From Peribacillus frigoritolerans (GTDB taxonomy: Bacteria; Bacillota; Bacilli; Bacillales; Bacillaceae), in NCBI RefSeq assembly GCF_004358755.1, contig NZ_SMZY01000002.1:992001-1056000 (forward strand): a stretch of 64,000 bases of DNA. The letters are read 5' to 3'. This document shows positions 7,905-16,359 of this stretch, in pieces. The notes below the pieces were generated by a model. It was not told the DNA's origin. It ran no database searches and worked only from the letters and a program-made list of their open reading frames with translations. The position numbers and the translations under genes are program-made. Positions within the stretch are counted from its first letter, which is position 1. Each line of letters starts with the position of its first letter.

Positions 7905-10900
7905 TTACAATAATCTCTGTCCAATAGATACTTGTTTTGCAGCTTGGTCCAAAGCTTTTAAATCAAGAATTTGTTCTTCTTTAAACAGCGGCAGAAGGTG
8001 CTCCTGGCAAGTAAAGAAAATAATCTGATGCTGCTTTGAAAATTCCTCAAGCAGTGACAGCACTTGTTTCGTCCGGTCAAAATCAAAATTCACAAAACCA
8101 TCATCAATAATAATCGGCAGGCCCTGATCACTGCTCAAATGACGGGCAAGAGACAGCCTAAGGGAAATATATAATTGTTCTGCTGTTGCCTGTGAAAGCT
8201 CATTTGCTGCAAACCGGTTTCCATCAGCTTTTTCTACAAGTAATGTTTGTTCTGAATCAGGCAAAAAGATTTTTCTGTATTGGTGATTCGTCATTATAGA
8301 AAAAAAGTGCTCTGCCCCTTCCAATACTTTTGGAAGTCTGACCGAGCGGTTAAATTCCACCGTTTTATTCAGCATATTTTTGGCGGCTGCGAGCACGGCC
8401 CACTTGTGCGCAAGCTGCTTTACTGCACCTTTTTCAAGCTCATACTTCTGTTTTAGTTCAGAGTAAAGTCCAGATCCCTCAATATTTTGAAGTGCAGCCG
8501 TAAGCTCTGCCAGTCTCCTTTGCATGCTGCTTTCCTGTTCAATTGCGCCTTTAAGCTCTTTATCACATAAAAGCTTTTCTTCTTTATAATCGATCAGAAA
8601 ATCCAGCTTTCCATCTTTGAGCAAATGCTTTTTAGCCTGGAGCTGCTGCTGAATCCAGTTTAATTTTTGCTCTAATGATCTTCTGTTGTTCTCTTCCTCA
8701 GCCTTTTTACGGAAATCTTCGGCATCAGCTGAATTGGATAAATGGAAAAGCTCTTTTTTCTTCTCAGAAAGAAGGCTGAGATCTGCTTCAATTTTTGCTA
8801 ATCGATGTTCGGCATCGGCTATTTTTTCTAAAGTCATAAGCTGCCTGCTCTGCTTTTCAATTGAATCTTGGAGAGCAGCAGACAAATGCCGCATTCCTTC
8901 ATTCAAATCAGTCTTTTGGTCAAATCCGCATTTTTCACATACACCTTCCAGCTGTTTTTCATAAGCAGAAAGTGCAGATGTCAGCTCTGCAAGTTTCGTT
9001 TCAATTTGAGAGCACTCCAGAATATCTTTCTGGAGCTGAAACAATGTTTGCAGAAGATCAGGCAGGGCGAGAGGCGAGAATTCACTGCTCATCCTAAAAT
9101 CACTGTACGCTTTTTTAGCTTTTCGGTTTAATTGATAAAGGTCCTCTTCCCATTCATCAAAACCGCTGACTGTGCGGTGATACGCTCTTTCATTTTGTGC
9201 AAATGTCACTTGCTCAAGCTCATGAGACCGCCTCAGCTGTTCATCCTTCCACAGGATGCCCCTGAGCTCTTCTGTATCTGTATAACCTTGCCCCCTCGAC
9301 TGTTCAAGCTGACGTTTTAATTCCTCCTGTTTGTCGCGTAAATGAATCAGAAATGCGTCTTCTCCATTATCGTTTTGGAAAAGAAAAAAGAAAACGAGAC
9401 CAATCAAGCCTAATAGAAACGGCAAGATGAGCCATTGCTGCTCATAGATAATCCAACCGGAACACAAAATAAGCAGAACAGCCGCAGCTGCTTTCATTAT
9501 GTTCATTTGATTCTTTTTTGATTGGTTCGTCTTGCTTTGTTCATTAATTTTCTTTTCATTGCTCCGATATTCATCTTCTGCTCTTTTTTCATCCAGCACT
9601 TGCTGCTGCATGGCTTCCTGCTGTTTCACCTTTTCTTCTAGAAGCTTTCTTTCTTCTGCACCAAGCAGCCCTTTTGCGTAATCTGTTAATCTGTTTTCGC
9701 TTTCCTCCAGATTTTCTTTCGCCCGTTCAAACTGCTGATCGAGGAGCTGCTTTCTTTGCTGCAGCTGCTGATAGTCCGACACGATTTCTCTTATTTCTTC
9801 TTTGGCTGTTATAGAGGTGTTGATTGAAAGAACAGATTCATCCTCTAAATCCTTCTCAAAAAGCCGTTCTTTTTCTTCTGAAATCTTTCTTGAAAGTGCC
9901 CCGTACTTCAGACTGTACTGCTGATGCTGATCTTTTTTCGCATGATAGGCGGAGTTTGTGTCCCTGAGATGCTCGATTTCAGCTTGATTCGAAAGAATCG
10001 ATTCATTGACACTCATTTGATGTATTGCCTGCTGATGATCTTCTAGCAATCTTACTAGAGAACGCTTTTCAGACAGCAATGGCTCTTCCTTCGCTTCAAT
10101 CTCATCCATGCGCTTTAATCCATCTGCAGGAAATGCCTGGTTTATCTTTGTTAATTCAGAAAGGATCGACTCTTCTTCAATCCATAATGGAAGAGCATCG
10201 ATAATTTCAGCAAGCCTTCTTGATTTTGCTTCAAGAAAAGACTTGCTTTCTGTTTTTGCCATAAGCTGACGTTCAATCATTTCTTTTTCTTTCATAAGTT
10301 CCTCGTAAGGCTGAATCTGTTCTTTTGCTTTCAGCATGTCGGAATAAAGGGTCTTCAGTCTGCTTAATGCTGCATTAATTTCTGGTTTTTTGCCATTAGG
10401 CTTATAAAGGAGTTCTTGTTTTTTCAAAAGGTGATTTTCCGTCTGCAAGAGTGCATCTGTCCCAAGCAAGCCAGATGACAATAAAAACTTTCCGAGTTCA
10501 TCAGCACTTACTTTGCTTACCTGCTGTATGCCGTGGATATCAAATGAAAAAATAGACTTATACATCGATTTATCAAAGTGAGACAGCATTTGATCAAGAA
10601 TTTCCCGGCTGCCTGTTTCTCCATTTTCAAAGTACAGCGTAACCTCACCTGCTGCTTTTCCAGGCAATCTCTCAATTTTGACCTTTCCATATTGTTCGGT
10701 ATCAACAATCAGAGCTCCGCCGTATGTTTTCACTTGCTTAGGTTCATACCTGTTTTCATTTTGAATTTTTGCAGGAAATCCAAATAGGATACTTTGAATG
10801 AATGACATAATCGTAGATTTTCCTGCTTCATTTTTCCCGTAAATCACTTGAAAGGCATGGGGATTAAGGGTGAAATTTATGTGATTAAATTGTCCATACC

Positions 10901-10928
10901 CATAGATATTCAGTTCAATGATTTTCAT
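7905..10928 (-). CDS. yhaN: SbcC-like AAA ATPase YhaN
   Basis: A 1007-residue SMC/Rad50-like ATPase. Walker A GKNEAGKST is at residues 31-39; the C-terminal half of the ATPase carries ANELSQATAEQLYISLRL (signature region) and Walker B PIIIDDGF. Between them lie long coiled coils. Two adjacent hydrophobic helices at about residues 473-519 form a predicted membrane hairpin in the middle of the coil, and a CEKC pair lies near residue 662. It starts 9 bp after yhaO and is surely co-expressed with it; YhaO/YhaN resemble the SbcD/SbcC nuclease pair. Its precise role is not established. Confidence 0.92.
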   Translation of the reverse strand: MKIIELNIYGYGQFNHINFTLNPHAFQVIYGKNEAGKSTIMSFIQSILFGFPAKIQNENRYEPKQVKTYGGALIVDTEQYGKVKIERLPGKAAGEVTLYFENGETGSREILDQMLSHFDKSMYKSIFSFDIHGIQQVSKVSADELGKFLLSSGLLGTDALLQTENHLLKKQELLYKPNGKKPEINAALSRLKTLYSDMLKAKEQIQPYEELMKEKEMIERQLMAKTESKSFLEAKSRRLAEIIDALPLWIEEESILSELTKINQAFPADGLKRMDEIEAKEEPLLSEKRSLVRLLEDHQQAIHQMSVNESILSNQAEIEHLRDTNSAYHAKKDQHQQYSLKYGALSRKISEEKERLFEKDLEDESVLSINTSITAKEEIREIVSDYQQLQQRKQLLDQQFERAKENLEESENRLTDYAKGLLGAEERKLLEEKVKQQEAMQQQVLDEKRAEDEYRSNEKKINEQSKTNQSKKNQMNIMKAAAAVLLILCSGWIIYEQQWLILPFLLGLIGLVFFFLFQNDNGEDAFLIHLRDKQEELKRQLEQSRGQGYTDTEELRGILWKDEQLRRSHELEQVTFAQNERAYHRTVSGFDEWEEDLYQLNRKAKKAYSDFRMSSEFSPLALPDLLQTLFQLQKDILECSQIETKLAELTSALSAYEKQLEGVCEKCGFDQKTDLNEGMRHLSAALQDSIEKQSRQLMTLEKIADAEHRLAKIEADLSLLSEKKKELFHLSNSADAEDFRKKAEEENNRRSLEQKLNWIQQQLQAKKHLLKDGKLDFLIDYKEEKLLCDKELKGAIEQESSMQRRLAELTAALQNIEGSGLYSELKQKYELEKGAVKQLAHKWAVLAAAKNMLNKTVEFNRSVRLPKVLEGAEHFFSIMTNHQYRKIFLPDSEQTLLVEKADGNRFAANELSQATAEQLYISLRLSLARHLSSDQGLPIIIDDGFVNFDFDRTKQVLSLLEEFSKQHQIIFFTCQEHLLPLFKEEQILDLKALDQAAKQVSIGQRLL

Positions 10929-10937
10929 TTTTTCACC

Positions 10938-12167
10938 TCACAATCTTCTATGCTTCAAAAGTTCCTGAAACAGCAGGTATTCAGCTTCTCTTTCTATCTG
11001 CTGCTGTTCAGCTGAATCAAATGCAGGTATGTGTTTCCTGAATAATGCGTTCTGTTTCAGGGGCAAAACGGCACCCTCAAAATCATCAAAGTTTTTGATA
11101 ATCTCTGTTAAATCCGCTAAAAAATGAGAATCAAGCTGCAGGGATTCCTTGCTAATCTCAGGCATTGATTCATTGATGATTGAGGAAATCCATACAAAAT
11201 TCTCACGCCCTGTCTCATCTTCATTCCATTGATCTATTAAATCTTCAAGCACATTTTCTTCCTGAAGCGAATCGTACAGTTCACTTGTACCGCTTATACG
11301 AATTGTAACAACACGCGGCTCGTCACCTCTAAGCTGCTGAAGCTGCAGATGCAGGCTGTTAATCCATTCCTCAAAACTTCCTTTAATCTCATTTAAAAGT
11401 TCTTCCCACTTCACATCATGGAGAGGCTTAAACGTGTAAGACACGATGCTTTCAGACATGGAAACGAGATAGCATCCTTTATCTCCCGTTTCTTTTCTGT
11501 TTCTGCCCTGAATATTGCCTGAATACAGAATCGGCGGCTCACTTTCATGAAGATGCATCCGTTTATGTATATGGCCAAGCGCCCAATAGTCAAACTGTTT
11601 TTCAAGCAGGTCGCTGATCAGGAAAGGGGAATATGCATCATGGTCGGTATTGCCCGCAATCGATCCATGAAGCAGTCCGATGTTAAAATCCGCCTCTCCC
11701 TGTTTTTTATAGAAAGGTGTCATATTCTCTATGACAGCTCGCTTCGGATAGCTGTATCCATATAAATTGACGGATGTATTTCCGTTTTTCCAGAAAGTTT
11801 TACACTCTACTTCTTTGTCTGAAAAAATATGAACATTTTGCGGCCAGCTAAGATCCAGCCATTTCCCGCTCATGTGATCATGATTACCGTGTATGACATA
11901 TACTTGAATACTGTGCAGCTCAAGCTGTTCAAATGCTTTTTTTAACTTCAGCTGTGCCTTTAAGCTCCTGTCCTCGCCGTCAAATAAATCCCCCGCTATC
12001 AATATAAAATCAACCTGTTCGCTGATAGCAAGCTTGATCAAATTGTCCAGAGCAGCAAATGTGCTTTCCTTCAGCCTTTCAAAAATCGTTTCCGGCAGCT
12101 GCTGCATTCCGGCAAACGGGCTGTCTATATGTAAATCCGCTGCATGAATAAATCGAATAGGTTCCAT
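10938..12167 (-). CDS. yhaO: SbcD/Mre11-like DNA repair nuclease YhaO
   Basis: A 409-residue protein with an N-terminal calcineurin-type phosphoesterase domain. All metal-binding motifs are present: DLHIDSPF, AGDLFDGED, GNHDHM, LLHGS and GHIHKR. The C-terminal third is a helical region likely to contact YhaN. Known relatives are Mn-dependent nucleases working with Rad50/SbcC-type ATPases at DNA ends. It is the first gene of the minus-strand operon. Start ATG 12167 follows GGAAGGAAAG. Confidence 0.92.
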   Translation of the reverse strand: MEPIRFIHAADLHIDSPFAGMQQLPETIFERLKESTFAALDNLIKLAISEQVDFILIAGDLFDGEDRSLKAQLKLKKAFEQLELHSIQVYVIHGNHDHMSGKWLDLSWPQNVHIFSDKEVECKTFWKNGNTSVNLYGYSYPKRAVIENMTPFYKKQGEADFNIGLLHGSIAGNTDHDAYSPFLISDLLEKQFDYWALGHIHKRMHLHESEPPILYSGNIQGRNRKETGDKGCYLVSMSESIVSYTFKPLHDVKWEELLNEIKGSFEEWINSLHLQLQQLRGDEPRVVTIRISGTSELYDSLQEENVLEDLIDQWNEDETGRENFVWISSIINESMPEISKESLQLDSHFLADLTEIIKNFDDFEGAVLPLKQNALFRKHIPAFDSAEQQQIEREAEYLLFQELLKHRRL

Positions 12168-12240
12168 CTGCTTTCCTTCCTTTACTTCTCTCTTATTCTA
12201 TATTGTATCACCTTGGAAATACGAATGCACGTTCTGCACC

Positions 12241-12358
12241 GAAATGCGGAACCGGCTGTTCAGCGCAGGCAGGCAGATAAGGATCCGACAGAAAAGGCGC
12301 TTTTTGCCTTTACTGGCGGAGCCGTTCTGACCGAGGAGTTAGGAGGCGGAGCTGGACA
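12241..12358. repeat. Dispersed intergenic repeat, copy 1 of a tandem pair
   Basis: Contains CAGCGCAGGCAGGCAGATAA, AAGGCGCTTTTTGCCTTTAC and GAGGAGTTAGGAGGCGGAGC. Nearly identical to the next copy. Open frames reading through it are by-products of the repeat. The rest of 12168-12637 holds no supported gene. Confidence 0.7.
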
Positions 12359-12363
12359 ATGAG

Positions 12364-12480
12364 AAATGCAGTATCGCCCGGTTAGCGCAGGCAGGCAGAT
12401 AAGGATCCGACAGAAAAGGCGCTTTTTGCCTTTACTGGCGGAGCCATTCTGACCGAGGAGTTAGGAGGTGGAGCTGGACA
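12364..12480. repeat. Dispersed intergenic repeat, copy 2 of a tandem pair
   Basis: Shares almost all bases with the preceding copy from GTTAGCGCAGG to GGAGCTGGACA. The left arm of the central hairpin is decayed compared with the copy at 15161-15282. Confidence 0.7.
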
Positions 12481-12637
12481 GCACAAAATACCAAAATCGC
12501 CAGCCAGAATTATATAGAATAACAGTTTTTCCACCTTTTATTTATTTGCTCATTCCGCCTATTTTCTTTTCTATCCGCTGAAATATCCTTTTTCAGCCGA
12601 AACAGCACATGAGAACTGCTGCAAATCTTCATTCAAA

Positions 12638-12668
12638 ACAAAAAAAACAGAGCCGAACCGACTCTGCT
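12638..12668 (-). terminator. Terminator of yhaQP
   Basis: ACAGAGCCG and CGACTCTG-type arms form a stem, followed on the minus strand by eight T residues, just after the yhaP stop. Confidence 0.85.
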
Positions 12669-12680
12669 TCCTTCTTTTGA

Positions 12681-13940
12681 TTAATCCTTTGACATTTGCA
12701 AGGCTTTCTTGACATCCTTAAATGATGAGGATTTGCCGTACATGAGTACGCCGCCTTTATAGACTTTAGCACCTAATACCGCAAGAGCGATTATGGTTAT
12801 AACTAAAATGCCGATTGATAATCCAATTTCCCATGCCGGAACACTCAGCATCCCTGCTCTCAAGAACATGATCATTGGAGAGAAAAGCGGGATAAAGGAT
12901 GTAACCGTGATGAAAGGCGCTTCAGGATTTCCAAGTCCGAACATCGCGATAAGGAATGCACCAACAATTATATACGTCATCGGTGCAATCATCTGCTGAA
13001 CATCTTCAATTCTGCTGACAAGCGATCCTAAAAATGCTGCAAGAGTGGCAAAAATAAAGTACCCGAGAATAAAGAAAACGACTGCATAAACTAATGTTGC
13101 AACAGGCACTTCTGAAAAACTGAAGAAACCGTCACCCATCAATTCCGTATTTTCCATATTTCCTTTAATCGAGCTGTATCCGACCAATACAATAAGACCG
13201 AACTGCGTTAAACTCAATAGACCGATGCCAAGCAGCTTTGCAAACATTTGCTTGATGGGAGAAACGGAACTGATCAGAATTTCCATCACCCGTGATGATT
13301 TTTCTACCGCAACCTCCATCGCAATCATACTTGCATATAAGATCACCGAAAAATAAATAATGAACAGCAGAACGTAGACCAGCCCTCTTGCCTGATTCAG
13401 CTCTTCTTCTGATTTTGCATTTTCTAACAGGGCTGTTTTCTTAAGCTCTGAAGGTGTAAACAACTGACTCAGCTGCTCGCTTTTTAAGCCAAGATTTGCT
13501 GTACCTGCTGCTATTTTCGTTTGCTGTATGGCCTGCTCAATTGTCCCGGAAACACTTGAGTTTGCAATGGATCTTGCATAATAGGAGCCCTGCGGCAAAC
13601 CATCTTGATCAAGACTAAGAATTAAATATCCTTCCATTTTTTCATCAAGAACATCCTTTTTCAGCTGTTCCTCTGATTTCTCTGAGCGTTTCAGCTGCAG
13701 TTTCTTATCCATAGCTGAAGCATTCTGCTCAAAAACAGGATAAATCGTTTCATTTTCCGTTTGATCAATAACTGCCACCTTAACAGCATCTTTATCCCCA
13801 TCATTAAAAAAATCAATCACATTTTGCAGGTTTGTCAGCCCAAAGATCAGCAGCAGTGTTACGCCGGTTGTAATCAAAAATGATTTTGTCTTTAATTTGC
13901 TTGTATATGTATGCCAAAAGATGATCCAAAATTTATTCAT
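12681..13940 (-). CDS. yhaP: ABC exporter permease YhaP (NatB-like)
   Basis: A 419-residue permease: one N-terminal helix (about 18-40), a large extracytoplasmic region (about 45-180), then five to six helices (about 185-395). This is the ABC-2 NatB/YhaP layout. The start is taken as ATG 13940, which overlaps the last codons of yhaQ, giving the same length as B. subtilis YhaP; a longer frame begins at 13973 inside yhaQ. With YhaQ it forms an exporter of the sodium/drug type; substrate is unproven. Confidence 0.88.
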   Translation of the reverse strand: MNKFWIIFWHTYTSKLKTKSFLITTGVTLLLIFGLTNLQNVIDFFNDGDKDAVKVAVIDQTENETIYPVFEQNASAMDKKLQLKRSEKSEEQLKKDVLDEKMEGYLILSLDQDGLPQGSYYARSIANSSVSGTIEQAIQQTKIAAGTANLGLKSEQLSQLFTPSELKKTALLENAKSEEELNQARGLVYVLLFIIYFSVILYASMIAMEVAVEKSSRVMEILISSVSPIKQMFAKLLGIGLLSLTQFGLIVLVGYSSIKGNMENTELMGDGFFSFSEVPVATLVYAVVFFILGYFIFATLAAFLGSLVSRIEDVQQMIAPMTYIIVGAFLIAMFGLGNPEAPFITVTSFIPLFSPMIMFLRAGMLSVPAWEIGLSIGILVITIIALAVLGAKVYKGGVLMYGKSSSFKDVKKALQMSKD

Positions 13941-14832
13941 ACGCGGCACCAACCTTTTCAATGAAAATATCATTCAAAGAGGGCTCTGCCAGTTCAAATT
14001 TCCTGACAAATCCTTTGCCCTGCAAAGAAGCCATGATTTTCTGAGAGACCTCTTCACCTGTAACCTGCAGGTCCATTCCTTCAAACGTTTTTTTAGATTT
14101 AGTAACACCTTCAAAGTTCTGTAAATAGTCCAAGTCAAAATCAGCATGAACAATCACATTTTTTCTTCCAAAGGAACGCTTAATATCCTTTAATGCGCCA
14201 TGAACAACAGGCCTTCCTTTATGCATGATGCATAAATGCTGGCAGAGTTCTTCTACATGCTCCATTCTATGACTTGAAAAGACGATCGATGTTCCGCGGT
14301 TTTTCAAGTCCAATACGGCATTTTTAAGCAGTTCTACGTTTACCGGATCAAGACCGCTGAACGGTTCATCGAGAATCAGCAGCTTCGGTCGATGCAGGAC
14401 TGCTGTAATGAATTGAATCTTTTGCTGATTTCCTTTTGAGAGGTCCTCTACTTTCTTGTTTGCATATTCCGGAATCTTAAAGCGTTCAAGCCATTCATTC
14501 ATTTCTGCAAGCGCAGTCTGTTTATTCATCCCTTTTAACCGCCCTAAATAAACGAGCTGATCACGCACTTTTACTTTAGGATAAAGCCCTCTTTCTTCCG
14601 GAAGATAGCCAATTTCATCACTCGCATCGTATCCGATCGGCTTCCCGTCCCATAAAATTTGACCTGCTGATGGATTTAATAAGCCTAATATCATCCGGAA
14701 AGTTGTCGTTTTTCCAGCGCCATTGGCCCCCAGTAAACCAAACATTTCACTCTCTGGAATCGATAATGAAAGCTGATCAACTGCTGTGTGTGACCCAAAT
14801 CGTTTCGTAATTCCATCCAATTGTAAAGTCAT
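13933..14832 (-). CDS. yhaQ: ABC exporter ATP-binding protein YhaQ (NatA-like)
   Basis: A 299-residue ATPase with Walker A GANGAGKTT (about residues 34-42), Q-loop GYLPEERGLY, signature LSKGNQQK (a known NatA-type variant of LSGGQ), Walker B LILDEPFSGLD and switch His SSHRM. The C-terminal 70 residues are the NatA-type DUF4162 region. It is immediately followed by, and overlaps, yhaP. Start ATG 14832 is preceded by AGGAGGAAT. Confidence 0.92.
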   Translation of the reverse strand: MTLQLDGITKRFGSHTAVDQLSLSIPESEMFGLLGANGAGKTTTFRMILGLLNPSAGQILWDGKPIGYDASDEIGYLPEERGLYPKVKVRDQLVYLGRLKGMNKQTALAEMNEWLERFKIPEYANKKVEDLSKGNQQKIQFITAVLHRPKLLILDEPFSGLDPVNVELLKNAVLDLKNRGTSIVFSSHRMEHVEELCQHLCIMHKGRPVVHGALKDIKRSFGRKNVIVHADFDLDYLQNFEGVTKSKKTFEGMDLQVTGEEVSQKIMASLQGKGFVRKFELAEPSLNDIFIEKVGAAYE

Positions 14833-14973
14833 CCTGATTCCTCCTGTCTATCTTATGTACGAAACTCATCAAGCAAATGTTTCATTTTCCTTGCAGGAAA
14901 AAAAGAAGATGATGAGAATTATAGTTATAAGCCTATAAAATTTTTAAACTTCATATGCAAAGGGGGCTATTAA

Positions 14974-15159
14974 ATGGGCATGTATTACTTAACCGCATTT
15001 AATAAAGACGGGGAAAAATTAATGGATGAAAGCTTTGAAGCGGCCAATGACCAGGAAGCTAAAAGAGTCGGAGAGCAAAAGCTTGAAGAGAAAAACTATC
15101 TTAAAAAAACGCACCGCTGCACATCGGCAAGCGGTAAATTGATTTTATTTGAAAGGTGA
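14974..15159 (+). CDS. yhzD: YhzD-like small protein
   Basis: A 61-residue soluble protein beginning MGMYYLTAFNKDGEKL, with an ENxxxxKTHRC-like C-terminal half. Length, the LT-x-F start and position next to yhaQ fit the YhzD family, which has no known function. Ribosome site AAAGGGGGC precedes ATG 14974. The stop codon is immediately followed by a dispersed repeat copy. The family assignment is from memory of the motif and could be wrong. Confidence 0.65.
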   Translation: MGMYYLTAFNKDGEKLMDESFEAANDQEAKRVGEQKLEEKNYLKKTHRCTSASGKLILFER

Positions 15160-15160
15160 C

Positions 15161-15282
15161 TAGAAAAGCGGAAACGCCCGTTTAGCGCAGGCATGACAGA
15201 TAAGGCTTCGCCAGTAAAGGCGCTTTTTGCCTTTACTGGCGGAGCCGTTCTGGCCGAGGAGTTGGGCGTTGGAGTTAGACAC
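15161..15282. repeat. Dispersed intergenic repeat, best preserved copy
   Basis: Carries a perfect 13-bp inverted repeat (15209-15221 CGCCAGTAAAGGC, 15229-15241 GCCTTTACTGGCG) around a 7-nt loop GCTTTTT. Flanks match the copies at 12.2-12.5 and 15.3 kb. It starts right after the yhzD stop. Confidence 0.75.
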
Positions 15283-15405
15283 CTAGAAAAGCGGAACCGA
15301 CTCGTCAGACTAAGGCAGACAGATAAGGATCCGGCTGAAAAGGCGCTTTTTGCCTTTATAGACGGAGCCGTTCTGGCCGAGGGGCTAGGAGGTGGAGCTA
15401 GACAC
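15283..15405. repeat. Dispersed intergenic repeat, tandem neighbour copy
   Basis: Shares AAAAGCGGAA, AGATAAGGATCCG, AAGGCGCTTTTTGCCTTTA and GGAGCCGTTCTGGCCGAGG with the previous copy. The central stem is degraded. Confidence 0.7.
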
Positions 15406-15439
15406 CAATGCGCAAAAATTTATACGTTCTTCTCTTTTC

Positions 15440-15470
15440 AAAAGGACATCCATTTAAGGACGTCCTTTTA
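15440..15470. terminator. Hairpin between the repeat pair and yhaR
   Basis: AAAAGGACATCC and GGACGTCCTTTTA arms form a stem with one mismatch; T-rich on the plus strand. It could end transcription from yhzD. Confidence 0.55.
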
Positions 15471-15475
15471 TATTT

Positions 15476-15506
15476 AAGCGGTTACAAAACGGTAACCGCT
15501 TTTTCT
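15476..15506. terminator. Terminator of the beta-oxidation operon
   Basis: AAGCGGTTAC and GTAACCGCTT form a 10-bp stem next to the yhaR stop. The plus-strand side has TTTTTCTTT; the minus side is less T-rich, so direction is not certain. Confidence 0.7.
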
Positions 15507-16277
15507 TTATTTACCGGTAAACTGAGGTTTTCTTTTTTCTAAAAACGCATTAATGCCTTCTTGATGATCCTGAGATTGTCTCATGTTATATTGTGTTTCT
15601 TTTTCAAGTGAAAGGATGTGTTCTAGCTCTGGTTTCTTTACAGCAGAATAAATATTTTTGCTCGCAATCATCGCTTTTACAGGTTTCTGCAGCCATTCGC
15701 TGACAAGAGATTGTACGGCATCTTTTAAGTCAACGTCGCATACTAAGTCAACTAAACCAAGTTTGTACGCCTCATCTGCACTTAACTTTTCCCCGCTCCA
15801 GATCAATTGCTTGGCCTTCGCTTCGCCTAAGCGTTTTTCCATGAAGTAATGTCCGCCTCCGTCAGGTACAAGCCCGATGCCGATAAAATTCATCGCAAGA
15901 ACTGAGCTTGAATGTGCGACAACATAGTCTGCTGCTAGAGCAAGACTGAATCCTAAACCTGCTGCCGGTCCGTGAATGGCGCTCACTGTTACCTTAGGCA
16001 GTGTATATAGCGTCGTGATGACCTCTGATATTAAATCCATTACCCCTGAAAAGCCCGAGTTATCCATTGAATTCAGCATCGTTTTAATGTCCCCGCCAGC
16101 TGAAAAACCTCTTCCGCTGCCTGATAAAACCACGATATCCGCTTCACTTTCACCAGCAAGCTTCAAAGCCTGAAGAAGCTCTCTCAGCATTTGTTCATTC
16201 ATGGCATTTAAAACATCAGGCCTGTTCATTTCAATCGTTGCATATCTTCCATGTACCGCATATGTAACAGTTTCCAT
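15507..16277 (-). CDS. yhaR: Enoyl-CoA hydratase/isomerase YhaR
   Basis: A 256-residue crotonase-fold protein with both oxyanion-hole segments: GFSAGGDIKTM (about residues 61-71) and GPAAGLGFSLALAADY (about 104-119). It hydrates 2-enoyl-CoA to 3-hydroxyacyl-CoA in beta-oxidation or acts as an isomerase. The start is ATG 16277, 7 nt after AGGGGG, rather than the ATG two codons upstream. It lies 82 bp behind the thiolase on the same strand and supplies the hydratase missing from the four-gene run upstream. Position agrees with yhaR. Confidence 0.88.
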   Translation of the reverse strand: METVTYAVHGRYATIEMNRPDVLNAMNEQMLRELLQALKLAGESEADIVVLSGSGRGFSAGGDIKTMLNSMDNSGFSGVMDLISEVITTLYTLPKVTVSAIHGPAAGLGFSLALAADYVVAHSSSVLAMNFIGIGLVPDGGGHYFMEKRLGEAKAKQLIWSGEKLSADEAYKLGLVDLVCDVDLKDAVQSLVSEWLQKPVKAMIASKNIYSAVKKPELEHILSLEKETQYNMRQSQDHQEGINAFLEKRKPQFTGK

Positions 16278-16359
16278 ACCCATCCCCCTAAATTAAATTT
16301 CCATCCTCACTAATTATTATAGCTCGTTCTGAACATAATTGATATTATTTTCAGATAAT

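Noticed and set aside
12144-12362. 72-residue ORF across the yhaO start and a repeat copy
   Set aside because: Overlaps the real yhaO start and then translates the repeat; no ribosome site.
15193-15477. 94-residue ORF in the repeat pair
   Set aside because: It consists of two translated copies of the dispersed repeat (the same peptide stretch appears in the 12.2 kb copies) and has no ribosome site.
16284-16359. Separate promoter or terminator isolating yhaR from the thiolase gene
   Set aside because: No hairpin or convincing -35/-10 pair was visible, so a shared transcript is preferred; not decisive.
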